Shown in pieces: positions 30,953-38,490 of a stretch of DNA of 38,490 bases (positions are counted from its first letter, which is position 1; each line of letters opens with the position of its first letter). Made by a program: the position numbers and the translations under genes. The DNA is from Streptomyces poriferorum. Its GTDB lineage: Bacteria; Actinomycetota; Actinomycetes; Streptomycetales; Streptomycetaceae. Where the stretch lies: NCBI RefSeq assembly GCF_019399235.1, contig NZ_JAELVH010000057.1, forward strand, positions 1-38,490, read 5' to 3'. Under the pieces are notes generated by a model. It had not been told where the DNA came from and searched no databases. It saw nothing but the letters and a program-made list of their open reading frames with translations.

Positions 30953-32644
30953 TCACCGCTCCGGACGGGGGCCTTCGCGGGCTTCCCCGCTCGGCGGCCG
31001 CGCGGCCGGATCCGGCGCTCCGGCGGTCGTCTCCTCCGCCGGCCCGCCGTCCGTCTGCCCGCCGTCTGTCTGCCCCGCACCGGGCATCGCGCCGTCGCCG
31101 CGCAGGCGCTCCAGGTCGGAGGGGCGCACCTGGATGACGATCAGGGCGATCAGGGCGGCGACGACAGCGAAGATCGCGGCGGCGACGAACGCCTGGGAGA
31201 CCCCGGACGCCAGCACCTGGTCGCCCCACTGCCCCGGCAGCTCTCCGGTCCTGCGGAACTCCGCGAGCTGGGCCGGTGTCGCGTCCGCCAGGAACTTCGG
31301 TACCTGGTCGGTGGCCTCGTTGCGGCTGGCCGTGCCGAAGACCGTCACGAGGATGGACAGGCCGAGAGATCCACCCACCTGTTGCGTGGTGTTGAGAATT
31401 CCGGAGGCCGCACCGGCCTCCTTCGGCTCCACCCCGGAGACGGCCATCAGTGTCAGCGACACGAACTGCAGGCCCATGCCGAGTCCGAACACCAGCACCG
31501 GCCCCAGAAGGCTGCCCAGGTAAGAGCTGTGGACATCGGTCTGGGTCAGCCAGCCCAGGCCCGCGGCCGCCAGCAGCGCACCGGTCACCATGAAGGGTTT
31601 GGGGCCCCACTTGGGCAGCAGCTGGGAGGCGAACCCCGCACCGACCGCGATGATGGCGCTGATCGGCAGGAAGGCGAGACCCGCCTTCAGGGGGCTGAAG
31701 TCCAGGATGTTCTGCACGAACAGGGTCAGGAAGAAGAACATGCCGAACATGGCCGCGGCCAGGCTGAGCATCATTCCGTACGTGCCGGCGCGGTTGCGGT
31801 CGCGGAACATCCACAGAGGCGTGATGGGCTGCCGGGAGCGGCTCTCGATCGCGATGAACAGGCCGAGCAGCAGCACCGCCGCCGCGAACGCCGCCAGGGT
31901 GAGGGTGTCGCTCCAGCCCTCTTCGGAGGCCCGGATGAAGCCGTAGACCAGGCACACCATGCCCAGCGTCGCCGTGAGCGCGCCGAGGAGGTCGAAGTGC
32001 CCGGGATGGCGTTCGGACTCCCGGATGTAGCGGGGCGTGGCGAGCACGATCAGCAGACCGATGGGGATGTTGACGAAGAAGATCCACCGCCAGTCCAGCC
32101 ACTCCACGAGCACCCCGCCCGCGAGCAGTCCGATCGCGCTGCCACCCGCCGAGACGGCCGCGAACACCCCGAACGCCCTGTTCCGGGCCGGGCCTTCGCG
32201 GAAGGTCGTGGTGATCAGCGAGAGTGCGGTCGGCGAGGCGATCGCACCGCCGACTCCCTGGAGGGAGCGTGCGGCGAGCAGTTGCCACGATTCCTGCGAG
32301 AGACCGCCTAGCAGGGAGGCGAAGACGAAGAGGGCGACGCCGAACATGAAGACTCTGCGGCGCCCGAGAATGTCACCCAGGCGCCCGCCCAGCAGAAGCA
32401 GCCCGCCGAACGTGAGCGTGTAGGCGTTGATGACCCAGGAGAGGTTCTCGGTGGAGAACCCCAGCGAGGTCTGGATGTGCGGGAGGGCGATGTTCACGAT
32501 GGTGATGTCGAGCACCACCATCAGCTGGCACGAGCAGATGACGAGAAGGGCTATCCCGCTGCCGCGTCCCTTCTCCGGGGATTCGGCAGCGTGCCGGGGT
32601 GTCGCGTGGGAGCCCGTCATGGGATTGCTTGTCACTCGAGTCAT
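30953..32644 (-). CDS. DHA2 (EmrB/QacA) MFS multidrug transporter
   Basis: A 563-residue, 14-helix MFS transporter. The DHA2 signature VVLDITIVNIALPHIQ lies in helix 1, motif A is GGRLGDILGRRRVFMFG, and motif C-like glycine-rich sequence occurs in helix 5. The C-terminal tail of about 60 residues is hydrophilic with a QTDGG duplication. ATG 32644; ATG 32620 is also possible. A perfect TetR-like 18-bp palindrome lies 20-37 nt upstream. Probably exports a drug or metabolite by proton antiport. Confidence 0.93.
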   Translation of the reverse strand: MTRVTSNPMTGSHATPRHAAESPEKGRGSGIALLVICSCQLMVVLDITIVNIALPHIQTSLGFSTENLSWVINAYTLTFGGLLLLGGRLGDILGRRRVFMFGVALFVFASLLGGLSQESWQLLAARSLQGVGGAIASPTALSLITTTFREGPARNRAFGVFAAVSAGGSAIGLLAGGVLVEWLDWRWIFFVNIPIGLLIVLATPRYIRESERHPGHFDLLGALTATLGMVCLVYGFIRASEEGWSDTLTLAAFAAAVLLLGLFIAIESRSRQPITPLWMFRDRNRAGTYGMMLSLAAAMFGMFFFLTLFVQNILDFSPLKAGLAFLPISAIIAVGAGFASQLLPKWGPKPFMVTGALLAAAGLGWLTQTDVHSSYLGSLLGPVLVFGLGMGLQFVSLTLMAVSGVEPKEAGAASGILNTTQQVGGSLGLSILVTVFGTASRNEATDQVPKFLADATPAQLAEFRRTGELPGQWGDQVLASGVSQAFVAAAIFAVVAALIALIVIQVRPSDLERLRGDGAMPGAGQTDGGQTDGGPAEETTAGAPDPAARPPSGEAREGPRPER

Positions 32645-32663
32645 CGGTGCACTCGAACCATCG

Positions 32664-32681
32664 GTGAACGCGGTCGTTCAC
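32664..32681. promoter_or_regulatory. TetR-like operator GTGAACG-CGGT-CGTTCAC
   Basis: Perfect 7-bp arms with 4-nt centre, just upstream of the DHA2 transporter start and in the 86-bp gap before the sulfatase stop. Size and symmetry fit TetR/AcrR operators that control efflux pumps. No tetR gene is adjacent; the one at 25541 is 6.5 kb away. Confidence 0.7.
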
Positions 32682-32730
32682 TCCCCCGACGTTAGCTCTG
32701 CCCGTCGGCCGCCGCCAATCGGGTGCCCTC

Positions 32731-35046
32731 TCACTCGAACGCGGCGGCCGCTTGCTCGAGCGCGGAGGCCACGGCCTCCGGGGAATCGGGCCCCGGCGGC
32801 CCGGGGCGGTAGGTCACTGACCGCAGTCGGCCCTGGAAGCGGAAGGAGCGGTGGCGCTCGTAGAGCGGCCAGGAGACCGGAGACTTCCGGTCGATCCCGA
32901 CGCTGATGCCCTGGAACGGTGCCATACCGATGAGCTGGTGGACGCTTCGAGCGGTGGCCCGCGCCTCGCCGTCGACGGTCAGGGTGAAAGTCCAGCGCAG
33001 CCCCCGCTCGGCCGTGGCCGCGAGCACGACCACATGCGCGCCGGGCGCCAGGGGTCCCGCGTCGGTCTCGTGGAGCACGCCGTACTCGTTGTACGCGAGG
33101 CGCAGCCGGCCGTCCTCGATGTAGAGGCTGTAGCCGCCGCCCTGGTCGCCGTGGGAGACCAGGACCCCCTCCCCCGCCTCGTCGATCACGACGGCGATCT
33201 CGAAGGAGCGCAGCGCGACCAGCCGGGAGGATCGGTAGCGCTCCAGTTCCGGAGTGCCGGGCAGCAGGGTCAGCGGACGGGCGAGCCGCTGTTCGGCCGG
33301 GTTGCGGCGCGCGAGTGCTCCGCTGAGGTCGGGCAGCGGGAAGACGCCGTTGCGCCGGGCGGCCACCTCCCAGGCGGCTGCCAGTTCCTTGACGAGGGCG
33401 GGGCGCTCGGCGGCCAGGTCGTGGATCTCGGTCGGGTCGGTCGTGATGTCGTACAGCGCCCACTCGGAGTCGTCGTAGGGCGTGCCGGGCCGGTGAAGGG
33501 TGACGAGCTTGTGGCCGTCACGGTAGTAGCTGCGGTTGCCGGTCATCTCGCAGTACTGCTCGACGTGCGTGGAGGCGTGGTCCGGGTCGGCGAGCACGGG
33601 GGCGAAACTGACGCCGTCCGGCTCCTGGAGCGTGACACCCCGCCGTACGGCGGGCCGCTCCAGCCCGGCCAGCCGCAGGAGAGTGGGTGCGATGTCGGTG
33701 ACGTACTGGTATTGGCCGCGCAGCCCGGGGGCGAGCCGGCCCTCGCGGGCTCCCTTCGGCCACGAGAGCACGAAGGGGACGCGGACGCCGCCGGCGTAGG
33801 TGTGTCCCTTGTACAGGCGGAAGGGAGTGTTGGAGGCCATGCCCCAGCCACGCGGGTAGTGCACCAGGCTGCGCGGCCCGCCGATCAGTTCCGGGTCGCG
33901 GTCGACGTCCGGCGTCCAGTCACCGGGGAGGGCGGGGTGGTGGACGAAGCGGCTGAAGTAGGAGCGGGTGCCCTCGGCGCCGCCCTCCCCGGTGCCGCCG
34001 TTGTCGGAGGTGAAGACGATGACGGTGTTGTCGAGCTCGCCGAGTGCGTCGAGGGTCTCGGTGAGCCGTCCAAGGTTCTGGTCGATGTTGTCGACGAGGG
34101 CCGCGTACACCTCCATGTAGCGGGCGTAGAGCTTCTGCTGCTCCTCCGTGAGGCTCGCCCAGGCGGGCACGTCGAGTCCGGCCTCGCTGTTGCGGTCGGG
34201 CAGTTCGGTGCCCGGCGGGAGGAGACCGCCGGCGAGCTGGGCGGCGAAGCGGCGCTCGCGCAGCACGTCCCAGCCCTCGTCGTAACGGCCCCGGTGGCGG
34301 GCGATGTCCTCCGCCTTGGCCTGGAGAGGGCCGTGGACGGCGTTGTGCGCCAGGTAGAGGAAGAACGGCTTGTCGGGGTCGTGGGCGCGCAGCGACTTCA
34401 CCATGGCGATCGCCTGGTCGGTGATGTCGTCCGTGTAGTAGTAGTCGTCGGGGAACTCGTCGATGTCCAGAGGGCTGTTGTCGCGGACGAGCTGGTGCGG
34501 GTGGAAGAGGCTGGTGAGGCCCTCCAGGACGCCGTAGTACTGGTCGAAGCCCTTGCGCAGCGGCCAGTTGTCCCGGTCGTCGGCGGCGTTGGACGCCGAG
34601 TCGCGGACCAGGTGCCATTTGCCGACGGCGTAGGTGGCGTATCCGGAGTCGTGGAGGAGTTCGGCGAGGGTGGGGATGTCGTCGGCGATCTCCATGCCGT
34701 AGCCGGGGAATCCGGGGTCGGAGTTGGCGACCATGGCGTAGCCGACGCGGTGCGGATTGAGGCCGGTGAGAAGGGCGGCGCGGGCGGGTGAGCACAGCGG
34801 CATGGTGTGGTAGTTGCTGAGTCGTACGCCGTCCTCGGCCAGGGCGGCCAGGGTGGGGGTGGCGATCTCGGAGCCGAACGGGGCGATGTCGCTGTACCCC
34901 ATGTCGTCGACGAGCACGACGACGATGTTGGGAGCCTTGGGTCCCGGGGTGCGGGATGTGGGCCAGGCCGGTTCGGAATCGGCGAAGGTACGGCCGATCC
35001 GGCCGGGGAACCCTTCGTAGGGGTCGCGGCGGGTGCTGGTGGTCAT
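32731..35046 (-). CDS. Arylsulfatase, formylglycine type
   Basis: A 771-residue type I sulfatase. Metal-binding VVVLVDDMGYSDIAPFG (42-58, D47/D48); the formylglycine motif CSPARAALLTG with C85; VGKWHL catalytic Lys/His (about 141-146); FTSDNGGTG further metal Asp/Asn (about 335); and a C-terminal jelly-roll-like extension of about 170 residues. The cysteine must be oxidised to formylglycine, which the FGE encoded two genes upstream can do. No signal peptide, so cytoplasmic. The start overlaps the upstream sulfatase by 4 nt (ATGA). It hydrolyses sulfate esters; substrate unknown. Confidence 0.94.
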   Translation of the reverse strand: MTTSTRRDPYEGFPGRIGRTFADSEPAWPTSRTPGPKAPNIVVVLVDDMGYSDIAPFGSEIATPTLAALAEDGVRLSNYHTMPLCSPARAALLTGLNPHRVGYAMVANSDPGFPGYGMEIADDIPTLAELLHDSGYATYAVGKWHLVRDSASNAADDRDNWPLRKGFDQYYGVLEGLTSLFHPHQLVRDNSPLDIDEFPDDYYYTDDITDQAIAMVKSLRAHDPDKPFFLYLAHNAVHGPLQAKAEDIARHRGRYDEGWDVLRERRFAAQLAGGLLPPGTELPDRNSEAGLDVPAWASLTEEQQKLYARYMEVYAALVDNIDQNLGRLTETLDALGELDNTVIVFTSDNGGTGEGGAEGTRSYFSRFVHHPALPGDWTPDVDRDPELIGGPRSLVHYPRGWGMASNTPFRLYKGHTYAGGVRVPFVLSWPKGAREGRLAPGLRGQYQYVTDIAPTLLRLAGLERPAVRRGVTLQEPDGVSFAPVLADPDHASTHVEQYCEMTGNRSYYRDGHKLVTLHRPGTPYDDSEWALYDITTDPTEIHDLAAERPALVKELAAAWEVAARRNGVFPLPDLSGALARRNPAEQRLARPLTLLPGTPELERYRSSRLVALRSFEIAVVIDEAGEGVLVSHGDQGGGYSLYIEDGRLRLAYNEYGVLHETDAGPLAPGAHVVVLAATAERGLRWTFTLTVDGEARATARSVHQLIGMAPFQGISVGIDRKSPVSWPLYERHRSFRFQGRLRSVTYRPGPPGPDSPEAVASALEQAAAAFE

Positions 35047-36860
35047 CGGCTGGAAGCTCCGTCGTGGTGCGTCGGGGGGAGCGGGAAGAGGCGGGCCAGT
35101 TCGTCCGCGAGGGCGGCGAGTTGGGCACGCCCGGGGTGGCCGGCGAAGGCCGCGATCTGAAGGAGTGAGCCGGCGCCGCGTACGGTCAGCAGCTCGGTGT
35201 CGAGCAGGCCGGGAACGATGCGGCGGATCGCCTCGGTGGCGGCGGGTTCGGCCAGCAGCCGTGCCACCGGGGTACGGAGACCGAGCGCGCCCTCGGTGAA
35301 CTCGTCGGACCGGGCTGCCGGTTCACGGGCCGCCTCGGCACGCTCGCGCTGGGCTGCGACCAGGAGATGGGCCTCGTCGACCTCCCCGGGATCGTGCGGG
35401 AGGCCGAGCCGGGTGTACTGGTCGGCGGGCGCCTCGCTCGCCCTCAGCCGCTCGACCAGGAGCCGGATCATGCGCAGTTCGACCGTGTCGTCGACGAGCG
35501 GCTTCTCCTGGTGCGGGTCGGTGGCGAGGTCGAACAGGAGCGAGCCGAAGCGCTGCGGTCCCAACAGCGGGGACGGGTTGGCCTCGATCCTGAGGGTGCG
35601 TACGCCTTTGGTGAAGCCGAACGGTTCGGCCAGGGACAGGTCCGAGAGTTCCGCCGGGGTGAATCGGCCGCGGATGCGGGTCGGCATGAGGGTGTGTTCG
35701 TACAGCGGCCGGTTGGTGTCGTCGTGGCACGCCCGCATGTAGACGTACCGGCCGTCGGTGACGTTCACATGGCCGCCGAACATGCCGAAGAGGGCTGATT
35801 CCCGGGGCTGCCGTGCCGTCGCGGTCTCGCGCAGCGGGCGCCCCTGCATGTCCGGGGTACGGTCGGCACCGAAGAAGTCGAGGAGGGTCGGGGCGAGGTC
35901 GATCGTCTGGACGAGCGCGTCGTCACGGCTGCCGGCCCGGTCCGGACTGCGCGGGTCGTGCACGAAGAGCGGGGTGTGGACGAGTTCGTTGTACCAGGGG
36001 GTGACGACCTTCGCCCACCAGCCCTTCTCGCCCAGCAGATATCCGTGGTCGGTGCAGACGACCAGCAGGGTGTCGTCCCACAGACCGTGCTCGTCCATCG
36101 CGTCGAGGACCCGGCCGAGCGAGTGGTCGCACATGGAGAGCAGCGCCGCGTACTCGTAACGGGCGTGGTCCTCCTGGCCCTTCGTCTCGGTGACCCGGTT
36201 GTAGTCGGGCCAGTCGAAGTGCGGACCCTCGTAGTCGTGCGGGTAGAGGTCCTTGTAGTGGTCCTGGGTGAAGAAGGGTTCGTGCGGATCGAACGTCTCG
36301 ATCTGTACGAACCAGTTGTCCTCGGCGTGGTTGGTGCGCAGGAACTCCAGGCCGGCGTCGAAGGTGAGGGTCTGCGGCTGCTTCGCCTCGGTGTCCAGGT
36401 GCGGGCGGTTGACCCAGTCCTGGCGCCACAGGTCGTTGCGTGTGGTGCGAAGGTCCTCGGGGATCTCGGGCTCCGCGACCTGCCCCTTCCACGGGTCACC
36501 CTCCTGGCCGCGGAAGAACTCCCAGGAGTTGTAGCGGCCGTGGTAGGTGGCACCGCCGTCCTCCCAGTAGTGCTGGTGGTCACTCACGAGGTGGGTGTAG
36601 ACGCCGTGCCGCTTGAGGATCTCGGGCATCGAGTCGTCGAACGGCTCCAGCGGTCCCCAGCCCCGGTGCAGGAAGTTGTGGCGTCCGGTGTGCAGTTCGC
36701 GCCGGGCCGGCATGCACGGCATGGAGCCCGCGTAACAGGTGTCGTAGGTGACGGTGCGCGCGGCGAGGCGCCGGAAGTTCGGGGCGTGGATCCAGTCGGC
36801 TCCGTACGGCGGCAGCAGATGCCGGTTGAGGCTGTCGAACATCACCATGATGGCCTTCAC
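35043..36860 (-). CDS. Second formylglycine-dependent sulfatase
   Basis: A 605-residue type I sulfatase of another subfamily, only distantly like its neighbour. N-terminal metal motif MVMFDSLNRH (D9), formylglycine motif CMPARRELHTGR with C49, EPFFTQDHY, and CTDHGYLLGEKG (about 270) with metal Asp/His and Lys. No signal peptide. The CxPxR spelling with Met and the NRHLLPPYG start resemble the S1 subfamilies of polysaccharide or choline-type sulfatases, but a substrate cannot be assigned. ATG 36860 overlaps the FGE stop; the stop overlaps the next sulfatase. Two sulfatases of different type suggest stepwise desulfation of one compound. Confidence 0.93.
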   Translation of the reverse strand: MKAIMVMFDSLNRHLLPPYGADWIHAPNFRRLAARTVTYDTCYAGSMPCMPARRELHTGRHNFLHRGWGPLEPFDDSMPEILKRHGVYTHLVSDHQHYWEDGGATYHGRYNSWEFFRGQEGDPWKGQVAEPEIPEDLRTTRNDLWRQDWVNRPHLDTEAKQPQTLTFDAGLEFLRTNHAEDNWFVQIETFDPHEPFFTQDHYKDLYPHDYEGPHFDWPDYNRVTETKGQEDHARYEYAALLSMCDHSLGRVLDAMDEHGLWDDTLLVVCTDHGYLLGEKGWWAKVVTPWYNELVHTPLFVHDPRSPDRAGSRDDALVQTIDLAPTLLDFFGADRTPDMQGRPLRETATARQPRESALFGMFGGHVNVTDGRYVYMRACHDDTNRPLYEHTLMPTRIRGRFTPAELSDLSLAEPFGFTKGVRTLRIEANPSPLLGPQRFGSLLFDLATDPHQEKPLVDDTVELRMIRLLVERLRASEAPADQYTRLGLPHDPGEVDEAHLLVAAQRERAEAAREPAARSDEFTEGALGLRTPVARLLAEPAATEAIRRIVPGLLDTELLTVRGAGSLLQIAAFAGHPGRAQLAALADELARLFPLPPTHHDGASSR

Positions 36861-37786
36861 GGGCGGGTACGTCCTTTGGCGGCGGAGTGCGGGGCGAGGT
36901 CACGCGCACAGCGGAATCCGCCGTGGCCGGTCGAGGAGTCGGGGGTGTTGTGGGAGCGGGCGGCGACGCGGTAGCGGTTGCAGTACGAGGCGTGGCACAG
37001 GTAGGAGCCGCCGCGGATGACGCGTTCGCCGGTCCCGTGGGCGTCGGCACACCATTCCCAGACGTTGCCCGAGGTGTTGTGGAGTCCGTATCCGTTGGGT
37101 TCGTAGGCGGTGACGGGCACCGTGCCGGTACGGCCGCCCGGCCGGTCGGAGCGGTGCGGGAACGGCCCGCGCCAGATGTTGCACCGCTCGCGTCCGCCGG
37201 GAGCGAGTTCGTCGCCCCAGGGGTAGCGGGCGCCCTCGATGCCGCCGCGGGCCGCGTACTCCCATTCGGTCTCGGTGGGCAGCCGCAGCCCGGCCCAGTC
37301 GCCGTAGGCGCGGGCGTCGTCGTGGGAGACGTGGACGACAGGGTGGTCGGCCCGGTCGGTGATGCCTGAGCCAGGGCCCTCGGGCGCCTGCCACGTCGCC
37401 CCTTCGACGCCGAGCCACCACGGCGCTCCGGGCACCCGGCCGATGACGTGGCGCGCGGCGGCCGGGGCGACGAGGAGATGGAACACGTAGGAACTGCCGT
37501 GGCGTTCGGCGTCGGTGCGGTAGCCGGTGGCGCCGGCGAAGACGGCCCACTCGGCGTTGCTGACGGCGGTGGTGTCGATGGCGAACGGGGCCACGGTCAC
37601 CTCGCGCACCGGCCCTTCCCGGTCGGCGAGGTATCCCTCACCGAAGGCGTCTCCCATCCGGAAGACTCCTCCGGTCAGTTCGGCCATCGCCCGGTGCGCC
37701 ACGGGCGGTGGCGGCGCCGCACGGCGTACCGAGGGCAGCGGGAGGACTCCCGTACAGGGGCGGCCGGGAGCGCAGCACGCGCTCAC
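36857..37786 (-). CDS. Formylglycine-generating enzyme (SUMF1/FGE)
   Basis: A 309-residue FGE-sulfatase domain protein that oxidises the CxPxR cysteine of sulfatases to formylglycine with O2 and copper. The family region spans about 35-300: GGVFRMGDAFGEGYLADREGP (shortened), LPTETEWEYAARGG (about 168-181), NVWEWCADAHG (about 240), and the catalytic pair in GGSYLCHASYC, spaced Cys-x4-Cys as in Streptomyces FGE; then RSHNTPDSSTGHGGFRC. The first 33 residues are Cys/Pro-rich and may lie before the true domain; ATG at about residue 34 is an alternative. GTG 37786 overlaps the ABC gene stop (GTGA). It clearly serves the two downstream sulfatases. Confidence 0.95.
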   Translation of the reverse strand: MSACCAPGRPCTGVLPLPSVRRAAPPPPVAHRAMAELTGGVFRMGDAFGEGYLADREGPVREVTVAPFAIDTTAVSNAEWAVFAGATGYRTDAERHGSSYVFHLLVAPAAARHVIGRVPGAPWWLGVEGATWQAPEGPGSGITDRADHPVVHVSHDDARAYGDWAGLRLPTETEWEYAARGGIEGARYPWGDELAPGGRERCNIWRGPFPHRSDRPGGRTGTVPVTAYEPNGYGLHNTSGNVWEWCADAHGTGERVIRGGSYLCHASYCNRYRVAARSHNTPDSSTGHGGFRCARDLAPHSAAKGRTRP

Positions 37787-38490
37787 GCGAGCGCTCCCGT
37801 CTTCTGCGTCGCCCCGGCGCGGGTGGCCGGGGGGACGGGTTCCGGGGCCGCCGCCAGCAGGGCGCGGGTGTACGGGTCGCGGGGGTGCTCGCAGACCTCG
37901 TCGGCGCTGCCGGTCTCCACGATGCGGCCCCGGTGCATGACCGCGATGCGGTGGCTCACCTGCCGGACGACGGCGAGGTCATGGGCGATGAAGACCAGCG
38001 CGAGCCCGAGGTCGCGCTGGAGGTCGGTGAGCAGGCCGACGATCTGGGCCTGGACGGACACGTCGAGCGCGGAGACGGGTTCGTCGCAGATGAGGACGGA
38101 GGGTTCGGGGGCGAGCGCCCGGGCGATGCCGATGCGCTGGCGCTGACCGCCGGAGAAGGAGCGCGGATGCCGGTCGGCGACGGCCGGGTCCAGACCCGCC
38201 CGGCGCAGCAGTTCCGCCACCCGCTCCTGCCGTTCGTCCCGGTCGCCCAGGCCGAAGGCGATCAGGGGTTCGGCGACGATCTCGCCGACCGTCATCCGGG
38301 GGTTGAGCGAGGCGTACGGGTCCTGGAACACCATCTGGACCTGGCGGCGCACGGCGTGCAGGGCGCGCCTGGAGGGCCGGGTGACGTCCTCGCCCCGCAG
38401 CCGGACGGTGCCGCCGTCCGAGGTGTGGGCGTGGGCCAGCACCCGGGCCAGCGTGGACTTCCCGGAACCGGACTCGCCGACGACGCCGAG
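37783..38490 (-). CDS. OppF/DppF-type ABC transporter ATPase (partial, 5' end beyond window)
   Basis: The 235 visible codons begin in the Walker A segment VVGESGSGKSTLAR at 38490 and run to the stop. Then Q-loop VFQDPYASLNP, signature SFSGGQRQRIGIARAL, Walker B VLICDEPVSALD, H-loop FIAHDL and the OppF-type tail EHPRDPYTRALLAAAPEP. This class powers uptake of peptides, glycans or other small solutes. It ends in a 4-nt overlap with the FGE gene. Permease and binding-protein genes are expected just beyond the window. Likely imports the sulfated substrate of the operon. Confidence 0.93.
   Translation of the reverse strand, partial: LGVVGESGSGKSTLARVLAHAHTSDGGTVRLRGEDVTRPSRRALHAVRRQVQMVFQDPYASLNPRMTVGEIVAEPLIAFGLGDRDERQERVAELLRRAGLDPAVADRHPRSFSGGQRQRIGIARALAPEPSVLICDEPVSALDVSVQAQIVGLLTDLQRDLGLALVFIAHDLAVVRQVSHRIAVMHRGRIVETGSADEVCEHPRDPYTRALLAAAPEPVPPATRAGATQKTGALA

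Noticed and set aside
28680..32288. 1202-codon minus-strand open frame
   Set aside because: Shadow spanning the MMPL gene and part of the DHA2 gene in another frame; no recognisable fold.

Overview
The window is very GC-rich, with tightly packed genes, many GTG starts and frequent ATGA/GTGA overlaps. It carries a WhiB-family protein, an ECF41-type sigma factor, a PAS/GAF/PP2C phosphatase, a Zur-like box, and secreted polysaccharide hydrolases under LacI-like operators. Together these point to a Streptomyces or close relative, chromosomal accessory region. No tRNA, rRNA, CRISPR array, transposase or phage gene was seen.

Layout. (1) 34-6666, minus strand: a six-gene cluster reading from a Fur/Zur-type box at 6647-6666. 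In order: ATP-grasp ligase, DUF364 protein (family annotated as putative heavy-metal chelation), cysteine-synthase/SbnA-like PLP enzyme, dipeptide-epimerase-like enolase-superfamily enzyme, MFS exporter, and a SAM methyltransferase broken by one extra base in a homopolymer. The first five overlap by 4 nt each. I read this as a candidate zinc-repressed small-metallophore or amino-acid-conjugate pathway without NRPS or NIS synthetase; it is the most promising system here. (2) 6847-10530, plus strand: a phosphoribosyltransferase/hydrolase fusion, then a TPR protein coupled to a polyprenyl diphosphate synthase, behind an unusual TATAC-rich inverted repeat. (3) 10552-15011: DUF2000/AraC divergent pair, an FAD/NAD oxidoreductase with a possible ECF41 promoter, its neighbouring ECF41 sigma factor, and a DinB/DUF664 protein. 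(4) 15112-22159: secreted TIM-barrel glycosidase with two discoidin/CBM32-like domains under an 18-bp LacI-type palindrome, DUF1232 protein, Wbl protein, PP2C phosphatase, a 3 x 60-bp tandem repeat, a DoxX-like protein and a PfkB sugar kinase. (5) 22253-28584: large secreted alpha-amylase with two CBM25-like domains, and a TetR/GH3 beta-glucosidase divergent pair. (6) 28797-32644: convergent MMPL and DHA2-type MFS transporters. (7) 32731-38490, minus strand: a translationally coupled operon of an OppF-type ABC ATPase (cut by the window end), formylglycine-generating enzyme and two formylglycine sulfatases.

The genes suggest three jobs: a metal-responsive biosynthetic and export pathway at the left, polysaccharide (starch, beta-glucan-like) breakdown in the middle, and uptake plus desulfation of a sulfated compound at the right. 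No intergenic gap exceeds 300 bases. Functional names rest on motif reading; no database search was possible.
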